Of a stretch of DNA of 64,000 nt, positions 35,739 through 45,139 are shown in pieces. Location of the stretch: contig NZ_FXXL01000007.1 of NCBI RefSeq assembly GCF_900184685.1, positions 992,001 to 1,056,000 of the forward strand, given 5' to 3'. The notes beneath the pieces were generated by a model that saw only the letters and a program-made list of their open reading frames with translations, made no database searches and was not told the origin of the DNA. This stretch comes from Butyricimonas sp. Marseille-P3923 (lineage in GTDB: Bacteria > Bacteroidota > Bacteroidia > Bacteroidales > Marinifilaceae). Each line of letters begins with the position of its first letter. Within the stretch, counting starts at the first letter, position 1. Position numbers and translations under genes: made by a program.

Positions 35739-36929
35739 ATGAAAACAGGACTGTTCATACTCGTCGCCGGACTTCTCTGCGTGTTACTGAATGACTCGCT
35801 ACTCTATTTGCAAATCAGACGTTACTTGAGAAAACGAATTTACACTTGTCTATTCTGGGCACACTCCTTGTTTTTCATGGCCTGTATTGTCGTGTACCAT
35901 TTTTTTATTCCCACGTTGAAAGGACCGGAAGCCTATTTTTGGGTAGGCAAAGGCGTTTCCGTGATTTTACTTTTTTATACCCCGAAAACACTATATATCA
36001 TTATCAACGCGTTTGCAATCCTGTTACGACAATTTAAATGCATTCCGGCTGCCCATATTATAAGCAGAACAGCTTTAGGCATCGCCCTATTCTCCTTTTT
36101 AGTCATTTTTTACGGTATCACGTGGGGACGCTGCAACTACAAAATAGAACGCCAGCAAGTATGCATTAAAGAACTTCCCGACAATTTCAACGGGTATCGT
36201 ATCGTGCAACTAACCGACCTGCACTTGGGAAGTTACGGGGAGCATTATCCCGGTATAAAAAAACTCGTGGAAGAAGTCAACGCACTGAACCCCGACCTTA
36301 TCGTGTTTACCGGGGATATGGTCAATAGCTTTGCCTCGGAAATGAACCCGTGGATTGACCAATTGAAAGAACTGAAAGCTAAATACGGCGTCTACTCCTC
36401 CACGGGTAATCACGACTACGGTACATACGTGAGATGGGCTACCCGGGAAGAACAGGCGGATAACCTGAAACAATTCTTCAAGAACATGGAAGCGGCAGGC
36501 TTCCACATGCTAAACAACACCAATGTTCCCCTCGTTATCGGTACCGATACGATTTATCTTGCCGGAGTCGAGAATTGCGGACGTCCACCTTTCCCCTGCT
36601 TCGGGAACCTTCCACAAGCCCTGCAAGGCACGGAAGGACACACGGTGATACTCCTCTCCCACGACCCGTCACACTGGCGGGACGAGGTAATCCGCTATCC
36701 CGTGGCTCTCATGCTGGCAGGCCATACCCATGCCATGCAAATCGGGATACAAATCGGTAGCTTCCGGTGGAGTCCTTCAAAATACATCTACCCCGAATAC
36801 AACGGATTGTACGAAACGAATGGACGCCAATTATACGTTTCCCGCGGCGAAGGCTACCTCGGCTTTGCCGGACGCATCGGTCAACGACCGGAAATCACGC
36901 TGATAGAATTAACGAACAATTGTAAATAA
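35739..36929 (+). CDS. Membrane metallophosphoesterase (YaeI-like)
   Basis: The 396-residue protein has three or four N-terminal membrane helices (residues 1-130) and a calcineurin-like phosphoesterase domain with metal-binding motifs TDLHLG, FTGDMV, GNHDYG, LLSHDP and AGHTHAMQ, all intact. It should hydrolyse phosphoester substrates with two metal ions, with the domain near the membrane surface. Related enzymes act on phospholipids or nucleotides such as UDP-diacylglucosamine, so the substrate is open. It follows the CBM9-like gene closely. Confidence 0.92.
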   Translation: MKTGLFILVAGLLCVLLNDSLLYLQIRRYLRKRIYTCLFWAHSLFFMACIVVYHFFIPTLKGPEAYFWVGKGVSVILLFYTPKTLYIIINAFAILLRQFKCIPAAHIISRTALGIALFSFLVIFYGITWGRCNYKIERQQVCIKELPDNFNGYRIVQLTDLHLGSYGEHYPGIKKLVEEVNALNPDLIVFTGDMVNSFASEMNPWIDQLKELKAKYGVYSSTGNHDYGTYVRWATREEQADNLKQFFKNMEAAGFHMLNNTNVPLVIGTDTIYLAGVENCGRPPFPCFGNLPQALQGTEGHTVILLSHDPSHWRDEVIRYPVALMLAGHTHAMQIGIQIGSFRWSPSKYIYPEYNGLYETNGRQLYVSRGEGYLGFAGRIGQRPEITLIELTNNCK

Positions 36930-36987
36930 AATAAGTTTTATGAGATAAGAATATTCAAGTATTTATTAAAATGTGTACTAATAAAAA

Positions 36988-39900
36988 ATGTTGTGTATGG
37001 CAGGATGGCAAATTACTACTACTTACGAGAGTAAGTTAGTAAGGAGGAACTGGTTGTTCCGTCTTTTTATCTTGGGTGTATTGGGTTACACTCTGGCGTT
37101 TCTAATCCCATGGGACATTCATCAGGAGGCGTGGGCGAACATCGTGTTCGCGTCCTCTATCCCAGTGAGAGGAGTCTATTTTTTGAATTTGTTCCAATCT
37201 TTAGTCGTGGTATTTTTGGCTTGCGACAGGTCGAGGGCTCGGAAGAAAGCGGATAGCCGGGAAGTGCTCTCTATTCGGTCACTAAGTAATAGCCAGATTT
37301 TCGGGGCGGAATTAGCGGGGCTGGTCATTCCTTTTTTGGTCGTGGATGTTATTTTCATGGCATTCTGGCTATTTATTAATTTGATTATTCCGGATTCGCC
37401 GGTAAACCCGTGGGTGTATCTGTCCTTCTTGTTGAGAGATGTGTTGCCGACGTTCGTGTTCGTGGCGGGGATGTCGTTACTGGTGAACAGGATATTGCGA
37501 CATCCTTTCGTGAGCTGGTTCGTGCTGACCGGGTTTCTTTGCATATCGTATCTTTACCTGACGAAGCCACTTCACGGGATTCTGGATTTCCGGGGAAGCC
37601 TGCTGCCGGAAGCTTTTTCCTCGATCGTGGGATTTATGCATTCCGGCGTGTGCCTGTTGCAACGGGGGACCTTCTTGTTACTGGGGCTGGGATTACTATG
37701 TCTGGCAGTTCCTTTCACGAGGCGGTTACCCAACGTGCCGGGACGGAAAGCGTTTTATCACGCGACAGGTGATCTGTTACTGGTATTAGCCGTGGGGATG
37801 GGATATATTTACATCGATAAGTTCCAGACCCGCAGGGAGAACCGGGAGGCGTACCGAGATACATTCTCGCGGTACGAGGCGTATCCCAAGGCAAGAATCT
37901 TGACGCATGACATCACCTATATGCCCGAGGGTAAGAATTTCTCGGCGGTGAGCCGGATGGCGGTGGTGAATCGGAAAGCAAAGAACATGGAAAAGTTGCT
38001 CCTGTTCCTGAATCCCGGACTGAAAATCAGCCGGCTGGAGTCGGAGGGACGGGAAATACCTTTTCAGAGGGACAAACAAGTGGTTGTCGTAGAGCGGTCA
38101 TTGACTCCCGGAGATAGCGTGGTGTTGGAAATGGAGTACGCCGGGTATATTGATGAGGATATTTACCAGATGAATATTGATGATGATGAGTATTTCGCTC
38201 CCGTACGGCAATCGGGGAAGATAGAGCGATACGGCAAACGTTCCGCATTCGTGTCAGGGGATTACACGCTGCTTATACCGGAGGTACTATGGTACCCGGC
38301 GGCAGTGGCACCGGTAGCCTTGCAACCGTCGAAAGAAACAAATTTCACGGATTACACGTTGCACGTGAAGAATCCCGACGGGCAGATGGTGTTATCGCAA
38401 GGCGTTCCGGAGGAAAAACAGGACGAAGTAACGTTCCGCAATTTACAAGCTCTAACCGGATTGTCGCTTTGCATGGGCAATTACGTGAAGCGGTCGGTGG
38501 TGGCGGATTCCATCACGTTGGAGTTCTACACGTACCCGGGAAATGATTTTTACTTGAAGCCGTTTGACGGTTGGATGGATGAAATAGCGGGGTATCCGAA
38601 CGCGGAGGAGTATTGGGAGGAATTGGTAAACAAGTGCCGTAACCTTATAGAAGGAACTATGCCTAACCCGTATCCTTTCAAGCTTCTAAAATTCGTGGAG
38701 GCACCTTCTTCTTTCCTTAATGATTATTATTTCCATAATCATATCCAGCCGGAAATGGCATTTTTCGGGGAACGGATAATAGATAAATACAATAAACCAG
38801 GCGACATTTCTCCTGATAAACTGAGAGAAAAGAATGTACAGGAATATATGTTATTCAATGATTTTCTTTATTTCCTTAAGGATATACACGTGGAACGATT
38901 TTTCTCGGATTTCCACTGGAGTGTTGCTTCCGAGAGGTACGCGGGGATAGACATGTTGTTCGGTAAAATAGCAAACCCGACGCTTGACAAGTTTATTTTA
39001 TTCCCACCGATGCTGGATAGCATTGCGGCAAAGGGATTGGAAAGAATAATCCGGGGAGAGTATCCGAATGGATACAATAAGTTGATCAGCATAAAAGTTT
39101 CGCAGTTACTCGCCTACCTGACTACAATTACCAGTTGGAATTCGGTGTGCGCTTACACACGGGAGTTCTACGAGAATGCCCGTTTCCGAGAGGTGGATTT
39201 TGACGTGTTCATGGAGGGATTCTGCGAGCGTTTCGGGCAGGACATCAAACCATTCGTGGATGATTGGTACACGACGCATGATGTACCGAGGTTGGCGATA
39301 AGGGATTTGACATTCCGGCAGACGGAGGATATGCAGTCGGTTGATTTCAAGGTTGGCAATATCGGTAAAGTGGATGGCTTGGTTTCGGTAATCAGGGGTT
39401 ATGAAGATGATTACGGGAAATGGGTTATTGACAATTGGCGGAGCTACTTGGTCAAACCAGGAGAATACAAGCGGATTATTGCCAACGAGGCTGATAGACT
39501 GTATTTTTTTGTATCTACCAATTTCGCAAGGAGCGTACCGGAACGAGTTATGTTGGGCGGTCATGGCACCCCATTGTGGAAGGGGGATATTCCAGCAGAG
39601 TGTGTCGAATCCCTTGACAAAAATCAGTTTTATCCTCTCGGGGAGATTATAGTTGATAACGAGGACGAAGGTTTTCATTTAATCGATTCGTCGGGAAACA
39701 GGTTTAAGCGATTGGCAGATCGATTGACGAAAGAAGAGGAGGACGCATATAGGATTGGTTCGGATTTCAAGAAGAGCACGTGGGGAAGACCGTTTATTGG
39801 GCAAGATAAGTTTTACGGGGAGGAGATTCAAAGTGCCTTTATCAAGATTGCCGGAAATGGAAGTTGTAAGGCGGAGTGGATAGCGAATCTTCCGGAAGCG

Positions 39901-40224
39901 GGGGTATACGAGATTCTTGTTTACCAATCTCATATTAAAGAAGGAGCTTGGGAATATAGCTATGAATCAAATTATCCGGGAATGAAGAATTACTATACAG
40001 TCTATACCCCGAAGGGAAGCGAAGAAATCGTGATCGAGAGAACTGGGGACAATACTGATAAGTGGATTTCATTGGGAAAATTTGATTTACCGGCAGGAGA
40101 ATCCCGTGTCGTTTTGGATGATCGGGGTATTCCCCCGTTTGAGGTGACAGAGAAATGGGGTGAAGAAAAGTACTCTCAGTTGGTAGTGGCAGATGCCATG
40201 AAATGGGTGAAAGTGAGTAGGTAA
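36988..40224 (+). CDS. ABC-2-type permease fused to an M1-like peptidase domain and a golvesin-like C-terminal domain
   Basis: The 1078-residue protein has three parts. Residues 1-270 hold six or so membrane helices like those of ABC-2 permeases. Residues about 275-850 resemble the exported part of permease/M1-aminopeptidase proteins of Bacteroidetes: a first beta domain, then a helical region with QPEMAFFGE and FGQDIKPFVDDWYTTHDVP. I find no HExxH zinc motif, so peptidase activity is doubtful. Residues about 950-1078 look like a golvesin/Xly-type beta domain (SCKAEWIANLPEAGVYEILVYQ, WISLGKFDLPAGESRVVLDD, VVADAMKWVKV), a fold often on secreted proteins. No ABC ATPase gene is adjacent. A bidirectional terminator follows. 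Confidence 0.7.
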   Translation: MLCMAGWQITTTYESKLVRRNWLFRLFILGVLGYTLAFLIPWDIHQEAWANIVFASSIPVRGVYFLNLFQSLVVVFLACDRSRARKKADSREVLSIRSLSNSQIFGAELAGLVIPFLVVDVIFMAFWLFINLIIPDSPVNPWVYLSFLLRDVLPTFVFVAGMSLLVNRILRHPFVSWFVLTGFLCISYLYLTKPLHGILDFRGSLLPEAFSSIVGFMHSGVCLLQRGTFLLLGLGLLCLAVPFTRRLPNVPGRKAFYHATGDLLLVLAVGMGYIYIDKFQTRRENREAYRDTFSRYEAYPKARILTHDITYMPEGKNFSAVSRMAVVNRKAKNMEKLLLFLNPGLKISRLESEGREIPFQRDKQVVVVERSLTPGDSVVLEMEYAGYIDEDIYQMNIDDDEYFAPVRQSGKIERYGKRSAFVSGDYTLLIPEVLWYPAAVAPVALQPSKETNFTDYTLHVKNPDGQMVLSQGVPEEKQDEVTFRNLQALTGLSLCMGNYVKRSVVADSITLEFYTYPGNDFYLKPFDGWMDEIAGYPNAEEYWEELVNKCRNLIEGTMPNPYPFKLLKFVEAPSSFLNDYYFHNHIQPEMAFFGERIIDKYNKPGDISPDKLREKNVQEYMLFNDFLYFLKDIHVERFFSDFHWSVASERYAGIDMLFGKIANPTLDKFILFPPMLDSIAAKGLERIIRGEYPNGYNKLISIKVSQLLAYLTTITSWNSVCAYTREFYENARFREVDFDVFMEGFCERFGQDIKPFVDDWYTTHDVPRLAIRDLTFRQTEDMQSVDFKVGNIGKVDGLVSVIRGYEDDYGKWVIDNWRSYLVKPGEYKRIIANEADRLYFFVSTNFARSVPERVMLGGHGTPLWKGDIPAECVESLDKNQFYPLGEIIVDNEDEGFHLIDSSGNRFKRLADRLTKEEEDAYRIGSDFKKSTWGRPFIGQDKFYGEEIQSAFIKIAGNGSCKAEWIANLPEAGVYEILVYQSHIKEGAWEYSYESNYPGMKNYYTVYTPKGSEEIVIERTGDNTDKWISLGKFDLPAGESRVVLDDRGIPPFEVTEKWGEEKYSQLVVADAMKWVKVSR

Positions 40225-40247
40225 GTTTAAGCGGAAGATTATAATAT

Positions 40248-40278
40248 AAAAAGCCAACTATGAATTAGTTGGCTTTTT
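40248..40278. terminator. Bidirectional terminator
   Basis: AAAAAGCCAACTA (40248-40260) and TAGTTGGCTTTTT (40266-40278) form a 13-bp stem with a 5-base loop and T runs on both strands, between convergent genes. Confidence 0.88.
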
Positions 40279-40308
40279 ATAGGTGATGTTTTTTTGAAAT
40301 AGTATCAT

Positions 40309-40701
40309 CTAATCTTTGATATAGAAGAATCCACTCGCATCGGATGGAGGACCTTCTCCGGCTTTATTTACGGCACTAACACGAAATTCAACTTCACTGC
40401 CTTCTGTAAGACCAGTAATCGTTACTTTGTAGCCAGGTAGTAATTTATCAGCAGGTGTCGTATTCCATGTTCCTCCTTTGTATCTCCAACCAATACGATA
40501 CCCCTGGATAGGAGAACCCCCGTCACTTGCTGGGGGAGTAAATTTAATTGTACACCAATTATTCCCAACGTCGACCATTTCGGGTTTTCCGGGTGCTCCA
40601 GGAGTATCATACGGGTCTGCCGCACTCATAAGCATTACAGCCATTAAGCCCATGCAAATAAACATGAATGGCTTAAAAAAGTTTCGATTAATTTTCTTCA
40701 T
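40309..40701 (-). CDS. Small exported single-domain fibronectin type III protein
   Basis: The 130-residue protein has a signal peptide (FMFICMGLMAVMLMSAADP) and one fibronectin type III domain: PGAPGKPEMVDVGNNWCTIKFTPPASDGGSPIQGYRIGWR, then ITGLTEGSEVEFRVSAVNKAGEGPPS, the classical strand pattern. No other domain, anchor or sorting tail is seen, so it should be free in the periplasm or released. A secreted lone FN3 domain is unusual. It stands alone between terminator and a 180-base AT-rich gap. Role unknown. Confidence 0.82.
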   Translation of the reverse strand: MKKINRNFFKPFMFICMGLMAVMLMSAADPYDTPGAPGKPEMVDVGNNWCTIKFTPPASDGGSPIQGYRIGWRYKGGTWNTTPADKLLPGYKVTITGLTEGSEVEFRVSAVNKAGEGPPSDASGFFYIKD

Positions 40702-40883
40702 AACTTAACGATTCAATAGTTAGTATTTCTTTGTTACGAAGATATAAAATTTATTGCAAATTCGCAAATTTTACAATTAAAATATTTTGATACAAGAACA
40801 AAACTCAATTCACATTACTTTTATTTGCAACAATCAGCATATTAATTTCATATTTTGTCAAACTCACGAATAAACCTATATTC

Positions 40884-42686
40884 TTACTGCCTTCCCTTGA
40901 AGTCTTGGTCAACGATTTGTAAATAGGCCTTCAACAAGGCTTCATCTCTAGGATTAGTATTCACCCCGATATCTTTTTTAGACTTCAAATCATAAATATA
41001 GGCTCCATTGCTTGTCACCACGGCTGCCGCGTTGGTAAAGGCATAGAAAGCAAAAGGTACGGCACTCGGGTCAAGCAGATTCTTGCTGTAATGATAAGCC
41101 GAAGCATCTATTCCCAACTGTGCCAACATAGTAGCTACCATATCTGTTTGCGAACCCAAGGTATTCACCACCGAATCCTGCACACTCATAGCCCCCCCGG
41201 TAAATATCATCGGTATACGATAAGTTTCCGGCGCATGAGGTTGCAGGTTTCCCACGTGTCGAGTCCCGTGGTCGGCAATCAACACGAACAACGTGTTATC
41301 CCAAATCCCGGACTTTTTACACTTTTCAAAAAATTCACCCAAACACTGGTCCGTGTAAGCAATGGCATTTTTAAACTTCGAACCGGTATCACTTCCCGGA
41401 ATTTTTGTTTCCATGGGTACGACAAACGGTTCGTGACTACTCATGGTAAATGCCATATACATGAAAGGAGTTTTCGCCACACGCAAATCTTCATACAACC
41501 GCTCCAGCATATAACCGTCATGTACCCCCCATTTGAAGCGGTTCTCGATAGCTTCCCCGGAAAAATCATTCTCCGTCACGCTACCTTGAAAACTCATCGT
41601 CACGTAGGAACGAAATCCCCCGAAATTCAAATCCCCCGCGTAATAAAACCGAGTACTATACCCGTTAGCCTCAAAATCCAACGGGAAACGAGGATGAAGA
41701 TACGTTTTATTCGGGTACTTCAGCATGGACACCTGCGGGTGGGCGGGAAAACCACTGATAACCCCCAGTACTCCCCGGTCGGAACGATTTCCCGTGGCGT
41801 ATATATTCGAGAAGAAAATGCCTTCTTTCGCCACCGCCTGCAAATTAGGCATGGCGTCCCAAGCGTTCAGTGTAAAACTTTCCAGTAAAAGCACCACCAC
41901 GTTCGGTTTATCCGTTTTCAACACACTCGGGAAAGTACCCGTTTCCGTGTACACGCTGTCCACCAGCTGTCTTGCCTTATCTTCCGGCATAAAAACGAAG
42001 TCGCTTTTAATCTTGTTGACGTGTGCCACCTCGTACAAGAAATTCCATACCGGATTCACTGCCGCTTGATTGGCATACATATTTTTGTTATTAAAAAACA
42101 CGAAACTCACGTTCATCGGAGCCACGTTGAAACCGCCCCTCACCGGAATAATCATCAATCCACCCAAAAGGAGATAAACGACGCTCTTCCAAGCAGCTTC
42201 CCGGACCGGCTTCAAGGAATTTGCCACCCAACGGCGATAAAAGCTATAAAATACCCCTACCATAACCGCACAAAGCAAGACCAATGCCAATATCAACCAC
42301 GTGGGAGTCGAAGCCATTGCCTCTCCCGGCGTTTTCAAATAGAATAGCGGGGTCGCATCCATATGATAGCCCCAGTTTTTAAACAACTCCAAATCTCCGA
42401 CAACAATCAGACTGGATATAGCCAAAAGTATCAAGGTTATTACCGAATACACGCGTTTCAACCATTTGGGCGGCAGGAACACACCTATCGCCATAATCAC
42501 GCAAGCCAATACCATCACGTATCCCCCGAAAGAGAGATCCATACGCAACCCTTTCGTGAACAACATCACGTAATCGTACCCGGTGAGTGTCGCCGTTTCT
42601 TTCCACTGGTAAACCAGAAAGATCACCTTTGCCGCGATCGAGAACACGACCCAAAACACGTAATACTTCAATAAAAACCTGACCAT
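40884..42686 (-). CDS. LtaS-like sulfatase-fold membrane phosphotransferase
   Basis: The 600-residue protein has five membrane helices (residues 1-190) and an exported alkaline-phosphatase-fold domain. Motifs include VVLLLESFTLNAWD (first metal ligand Glu), a Ser/Thr nucleophile region near YATGNRSDRG, LIADHGTRHVG with the Asp-His metal pair, and a later His in the SSHEPF segment. Proteins of this form transfer phosphoglycerol or phosphoethanolamine groups to glycans or lipids in the envelope. In a Gram-negative Bacteroidetes the substrate is unlikely to be lipoteichoic acid; a phosphoethanolamine- or glycerophosphate-type change of a glycolipid is more plausible. Confidence 0.87.
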   Translation of the reverse strand: MVRFLLKYYVFWVVFSIAAKVIFLVYQWKETATLTGYDYVMLFTKGLRMDLSFGGYVMVLACVIMAIGVFLPPKWLKRVYSVITLILLAISSLIVVGDLELFKNWGYHMDATPLFYLKTPGEAMASTPTWLILALVLLCAVMVGVFYSFYRRWVANSLKPVREAAWKSVVYLLLGGLMIIPVRGGFNVAPMNVSFVFFNNKNMYANQAAVNPVWNFLYEVAHVNKIKSDFVFMPEDKARQLVDSVYTETGTFPSVLKTDKPNVVVLLLESFTLNAWDAMPNLQAVAKEGIFFSNIYATGNRSDRGVLGVISGFPAHPQVSMLKYPNKTYLHPRFPLDFEANGYSTRFYYAGDLNFGGFRSYVTMSFQGSVTENDFSGEAIENRFKWGVHDGYMLERLYEDLRVAKTPFMYMAFTMSSHEPFVVPMETKIPGSDTGSKFKNAIAYTDQCLGEFFEKCKKSGIWDNTLFVLIADHGTRHVGNLQPHAPETYRIPMIFTGGAMSVQDSVVNTLGSQTDMVATMLAQLGIDASAYHYSKNLLDPSAVPFAFYAFTNAAAVVTSNGAYIYDLKSKKDIGVNTNPRDEALLKAYLQIVDQDFKGRQ

Positions 42687-42936
42687 TTATGATTTTAGAT
42701 TTATGATTTATGATTTTAGATTGAACTCCCTCCCCCCTTCGGGGTATTGAGCTATCGCTCGAACTGGCTCTCGCTCGGTAACGTGGAAACAAGTTTCCCC
42801 GCTACTCTCGCTTACTCGCCAGTTTCCCTCTATAAACAGAGGGAGAGCTGAAATACTCACTATTTTTGGCTAGTGGCAGCGCAGCTGACAGAGGAGTTCT
42901 TTTCATTTTCAATTTTCAATTCTCCATTTTCAATTA
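42687..42936. repeat. MITE-like element flanked by low-complexity repeats
   Basis: ATTTATGATTTTAG-type units (42687-42722) lead into an element with ends GAACTCC (42723-42729) and GGAGTTC (42893-42899). Inside are the hairpins GGAAAC/GTTTCC (about 42785-42798) and CCCTCT-ATAAAC-AGAGGG (42826-42844). CAATTTTCAATT-type units follow (42900-42935). A related element in the other orientation lies at 63005-63115. Confidence 0.6.
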
Positions 42937-44478
42937 TTAGAAAGGTGCAGCCCCACTGTTACCACCGCTCTCGAAACTCTTTCCCCCGTCCCGGAAATCC
43001 GTATCGAGGGGCGGCATTTGCGGAGCGGCATCCTCGTTCATACGGGAACCGAAAGTAACGGTTTTTACCGTTGAACCACCGGATGCAAAAGGAGAAACCT
43101 CTTCCAGATCGCAGAACTGAGCCAACTCGTTACGGAAGCGCAATTGAATCTCCCCCACGGCACCGTTACGATGCTTGGCGATAATGATATCGGCAATCCC
43201 TTTCAAGCTGTTTCCCATACTGTCTTCCATGATCCCGTAACGTTCGGGGCGATGGATAAAAAGCACCATATCAGCATCCTGCTCGATAGCTCCCGACTCA
43301 CGTAAGTCGGACAACATCGGTTTCTTGGCATCTCCCGTACGTTGCTCCACGCCGCGGTTCAACTGCGACAAGGCAATCACGGGTATATTCAACTCCTTGG
43401 CGATAATCTTCAACTGCCGGGAAATCATACTTACCTCCTGCTCCCGGTTTCCTCGCATATCGGCTCCCGCCGTCATCAACTGCAAGTAGTCGATAATCAA
43501 CACCTTGATACCATAACGCTGCTGCAAACGACGGCATTTTGCCCGTAACTCGAAAATAGAAAGAGCCGGAGTATCGTCTACATATATAGGAGCCTTTATC
43601 AACGCTTTGATTTTCGCGTGTAACTGTTGCCACTCGTCTTCGGACAAACGCCCGTTCCGAATCTTTTCGGAGCCCAACTCGGTTTCACTGGCAATCAAAC
43701 GATTGACCAACTGCACCGAAGACATCTCCAAAGAGAACAAGGCGATAGGCTGGTTATGGTTTACCGCCATATTCCGGGTCATAGACAACACGAATGCCGT
43801 CTTACCCATAGAAGGACGTGCGGCAATAATCACGAGGTCGGAAGGTTGCCAGCCGGAAGTAACTTCATCCAATGCCGTGAAACCGGAAGGCACACCGCTC
43901 AATCCGTCGGGACGATTCCCGGCAATCTCGATTCCCTTGATGGCTTCATCAATCAAAGCGTTAATAGCCGTCGTCTCCTTCTTGATGTTTCCCTCGGCAA
44001 TCTCGAATACCTGCTTTTGTGCCATATCCACCAAGTCGGCAACATCCGTGGCATCGTCATAAGCCTTATTCTGGATATCCGTGCATACGCGAATCAACTC
44101 CCGCTGGATATACTTTTGCACGATAATACGAGCGTGAAACTCAATGTGGGCGGCAGAAGCCACCTTGGAAGTCAACTGTGCCAGATAATAATAACCGCCA
44201 ATCTCCTCCAGTTCTCCCAACCGCTTCATCTCCTCGCTCACGGTCAGAATATCCACCGGCTCGTTATTCAAGGACAGATTCTGGATTCCGCGATATATCT
44301 TCTGGTGCGCCTCTTTATAGAAACAATCCGGCTTCAAAAAGTCGCTCACGGTAATAAAAGCATCTTTTTCCAACATCAGAGAACCCAGTATCGCCTCTTC
44401 CAAATCAACCGCTTGCGGCGGCATCTTCCCGTAATCCGATTGTAATGATTTATAATTATATTCCTGCTTTTTAGCCAT
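42937..44478 (-). CDS. dnaB: Replicative DNA helicase
   Basis: The 513-residue protein has the N-terminal primase-binding domain (PQAVDLEEAILGSLML) and the RecA-type helicase domain with Walker A ARPSMGKTAF and the H4-like region DLRESGAIEQDADMVLFIHRPERYG. The C-terminal tail (after residue 460) is Gly/Pro-rich and variable. It unwinds DNA at the replication fork as a hexamer. It follows a 3'-5' exonuclease gene by 21 bases. No intein is present: length is normal. Confidence 0.97.
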   Translation of the reverse strand: MAKKQEYNYKSLQSDYGKMPPQAVDLEEAILGSLMLEKDAFITVSDFLKPDCFYKEAHQKIYRGIQNLSLNNEPVDILTVSEEMKRLGELEEIGGYYYLAQLTSKVASAAHIEFHARIIVQKYIQRELIRVCTDIQNKAYDDATDVADLVDMAQKQVFEIAEGNIKKETTAINALIDEAIKGIEIAGNRPDGLSGVPSGFTALDEVTSGWQPSDLVIIAARPSMGKTAFVLSMTRNMAVNHNQPIALFSLEMSSVQLVNRLIASETELGSEKIRNGRLSEDEWQQLHAKIKALIKAPIYVDDTPALSIFELRAKCRRLQQRYGIKVLIIDYLQLMTAGADMRGNREQEVSMISRQLKIIAKELNIPVIALSQLNRGVEQRTGDAKKPMLSDLRESGAIEQDADMVLFIHRPERYGIMEDSMGNSLKGIADIIIAKHRNGAVGEIQLRFRNELAQFCDLEEVSPFASGGSTVKTVTFGSRMNEDAAPQMPPLDTDFRDGGKSFESGGNSGAAPF

Positions 44479-44499
44479 ACGTTTTTTTATTTATTTTCC

Positions 44500-45072
44500 T
44501 CACATCACCTTGAGTTCCTTCAACTTCCAGAAACACCGCACGGTAGCCCTCACGTCCGCCAACGCGTCATGAGCGTTCTCGAATCCCTCGCCGAACAACA
44601 CTTGATGCAACTCGGACAACTTCGGGGACTTGAATCCTTGTTTCCCACCCGGCAACTTGCAATATTTCGTGGACGATTTCATCGTGCAATACTTCGGCTT
44701 CAAAAACATCGAACTCATGATTCGTTTACGCTCAAACTCCGCGCCCACGATACACTCGTCGAAACTGATGTTATGACCGACCATCGCGTACGCCTCGTCT
44801 ATTTTATCTGAAAAAACTTCCAGAACAGACAGCAGTTCTTTACCTTCGGCCTGCGCTTTCGCCGTCGTTATCCCGTGCACCCGGGACGCTTCCGCCGGAA
44901 TCAAAAATCCTTCCGGCTTCACTATGTCACTCCGTTCTTCAATAATATTCCCTTTCTCATCGCACATAATCCACGCCAACTGCACCATACGAGGCCAATT
45001 ATCCAAGTCGGTTATGGGAGCATTCCACCGTTGTGGAAGTCCCGTCGTTTCCGTGTCAAAAAATAAAAACAT
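44500..45072 (-). CDS. DnaQ-family 3'-5' exonuclease
   Basis: The 190-residue protein has the DEDDh exonuclease motifs: FFDTETTGLPQ (Exo I), VGHNISFDECIV (Exo II) and AHDALADVRATVRCFW (Exo III). It should remove nucleotides from 3' ends, as in DNA polymerase proofreading or RNA processing. As a free single-domain protein next to dnaB its exact role (epsilon-like or RNase T-like) cannot be fixed. It lies downstream of fabI, separated by a 67-base repeat-bearing gap. Confidence 0.92.
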   Translation of the reverse strand: MFLFFDTETTGLPQRWNAPITDLDNWPRMVQLAWIMCDEKGNIIEERSDIVKPEGFLIPAEASRVHGITTAKAQAEGKELLSVLEVFSDKIDEAYAMVGHNISFDECIVGAEFERKRIMSSMFLKPKYCTMKSSTKYCKLPGGKQGFKSPKLSELHQVLFGEGFENAHDALADVRATVRCFWKLKELKVM

Positions 45073-45139
45073 CTTTTCTATATCCGATTTATGATTTCCG
45101 ATTTATGATTTTCTACTATCACAAACCGGAAATCCGATT

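Noticed and set aside
43627-44445. 272-codon open frame antisense to dnaB
   Set aside because: The helicase on the other strand is complete and conserved; the antisense product has low-quality, His/Gln-rich composition.
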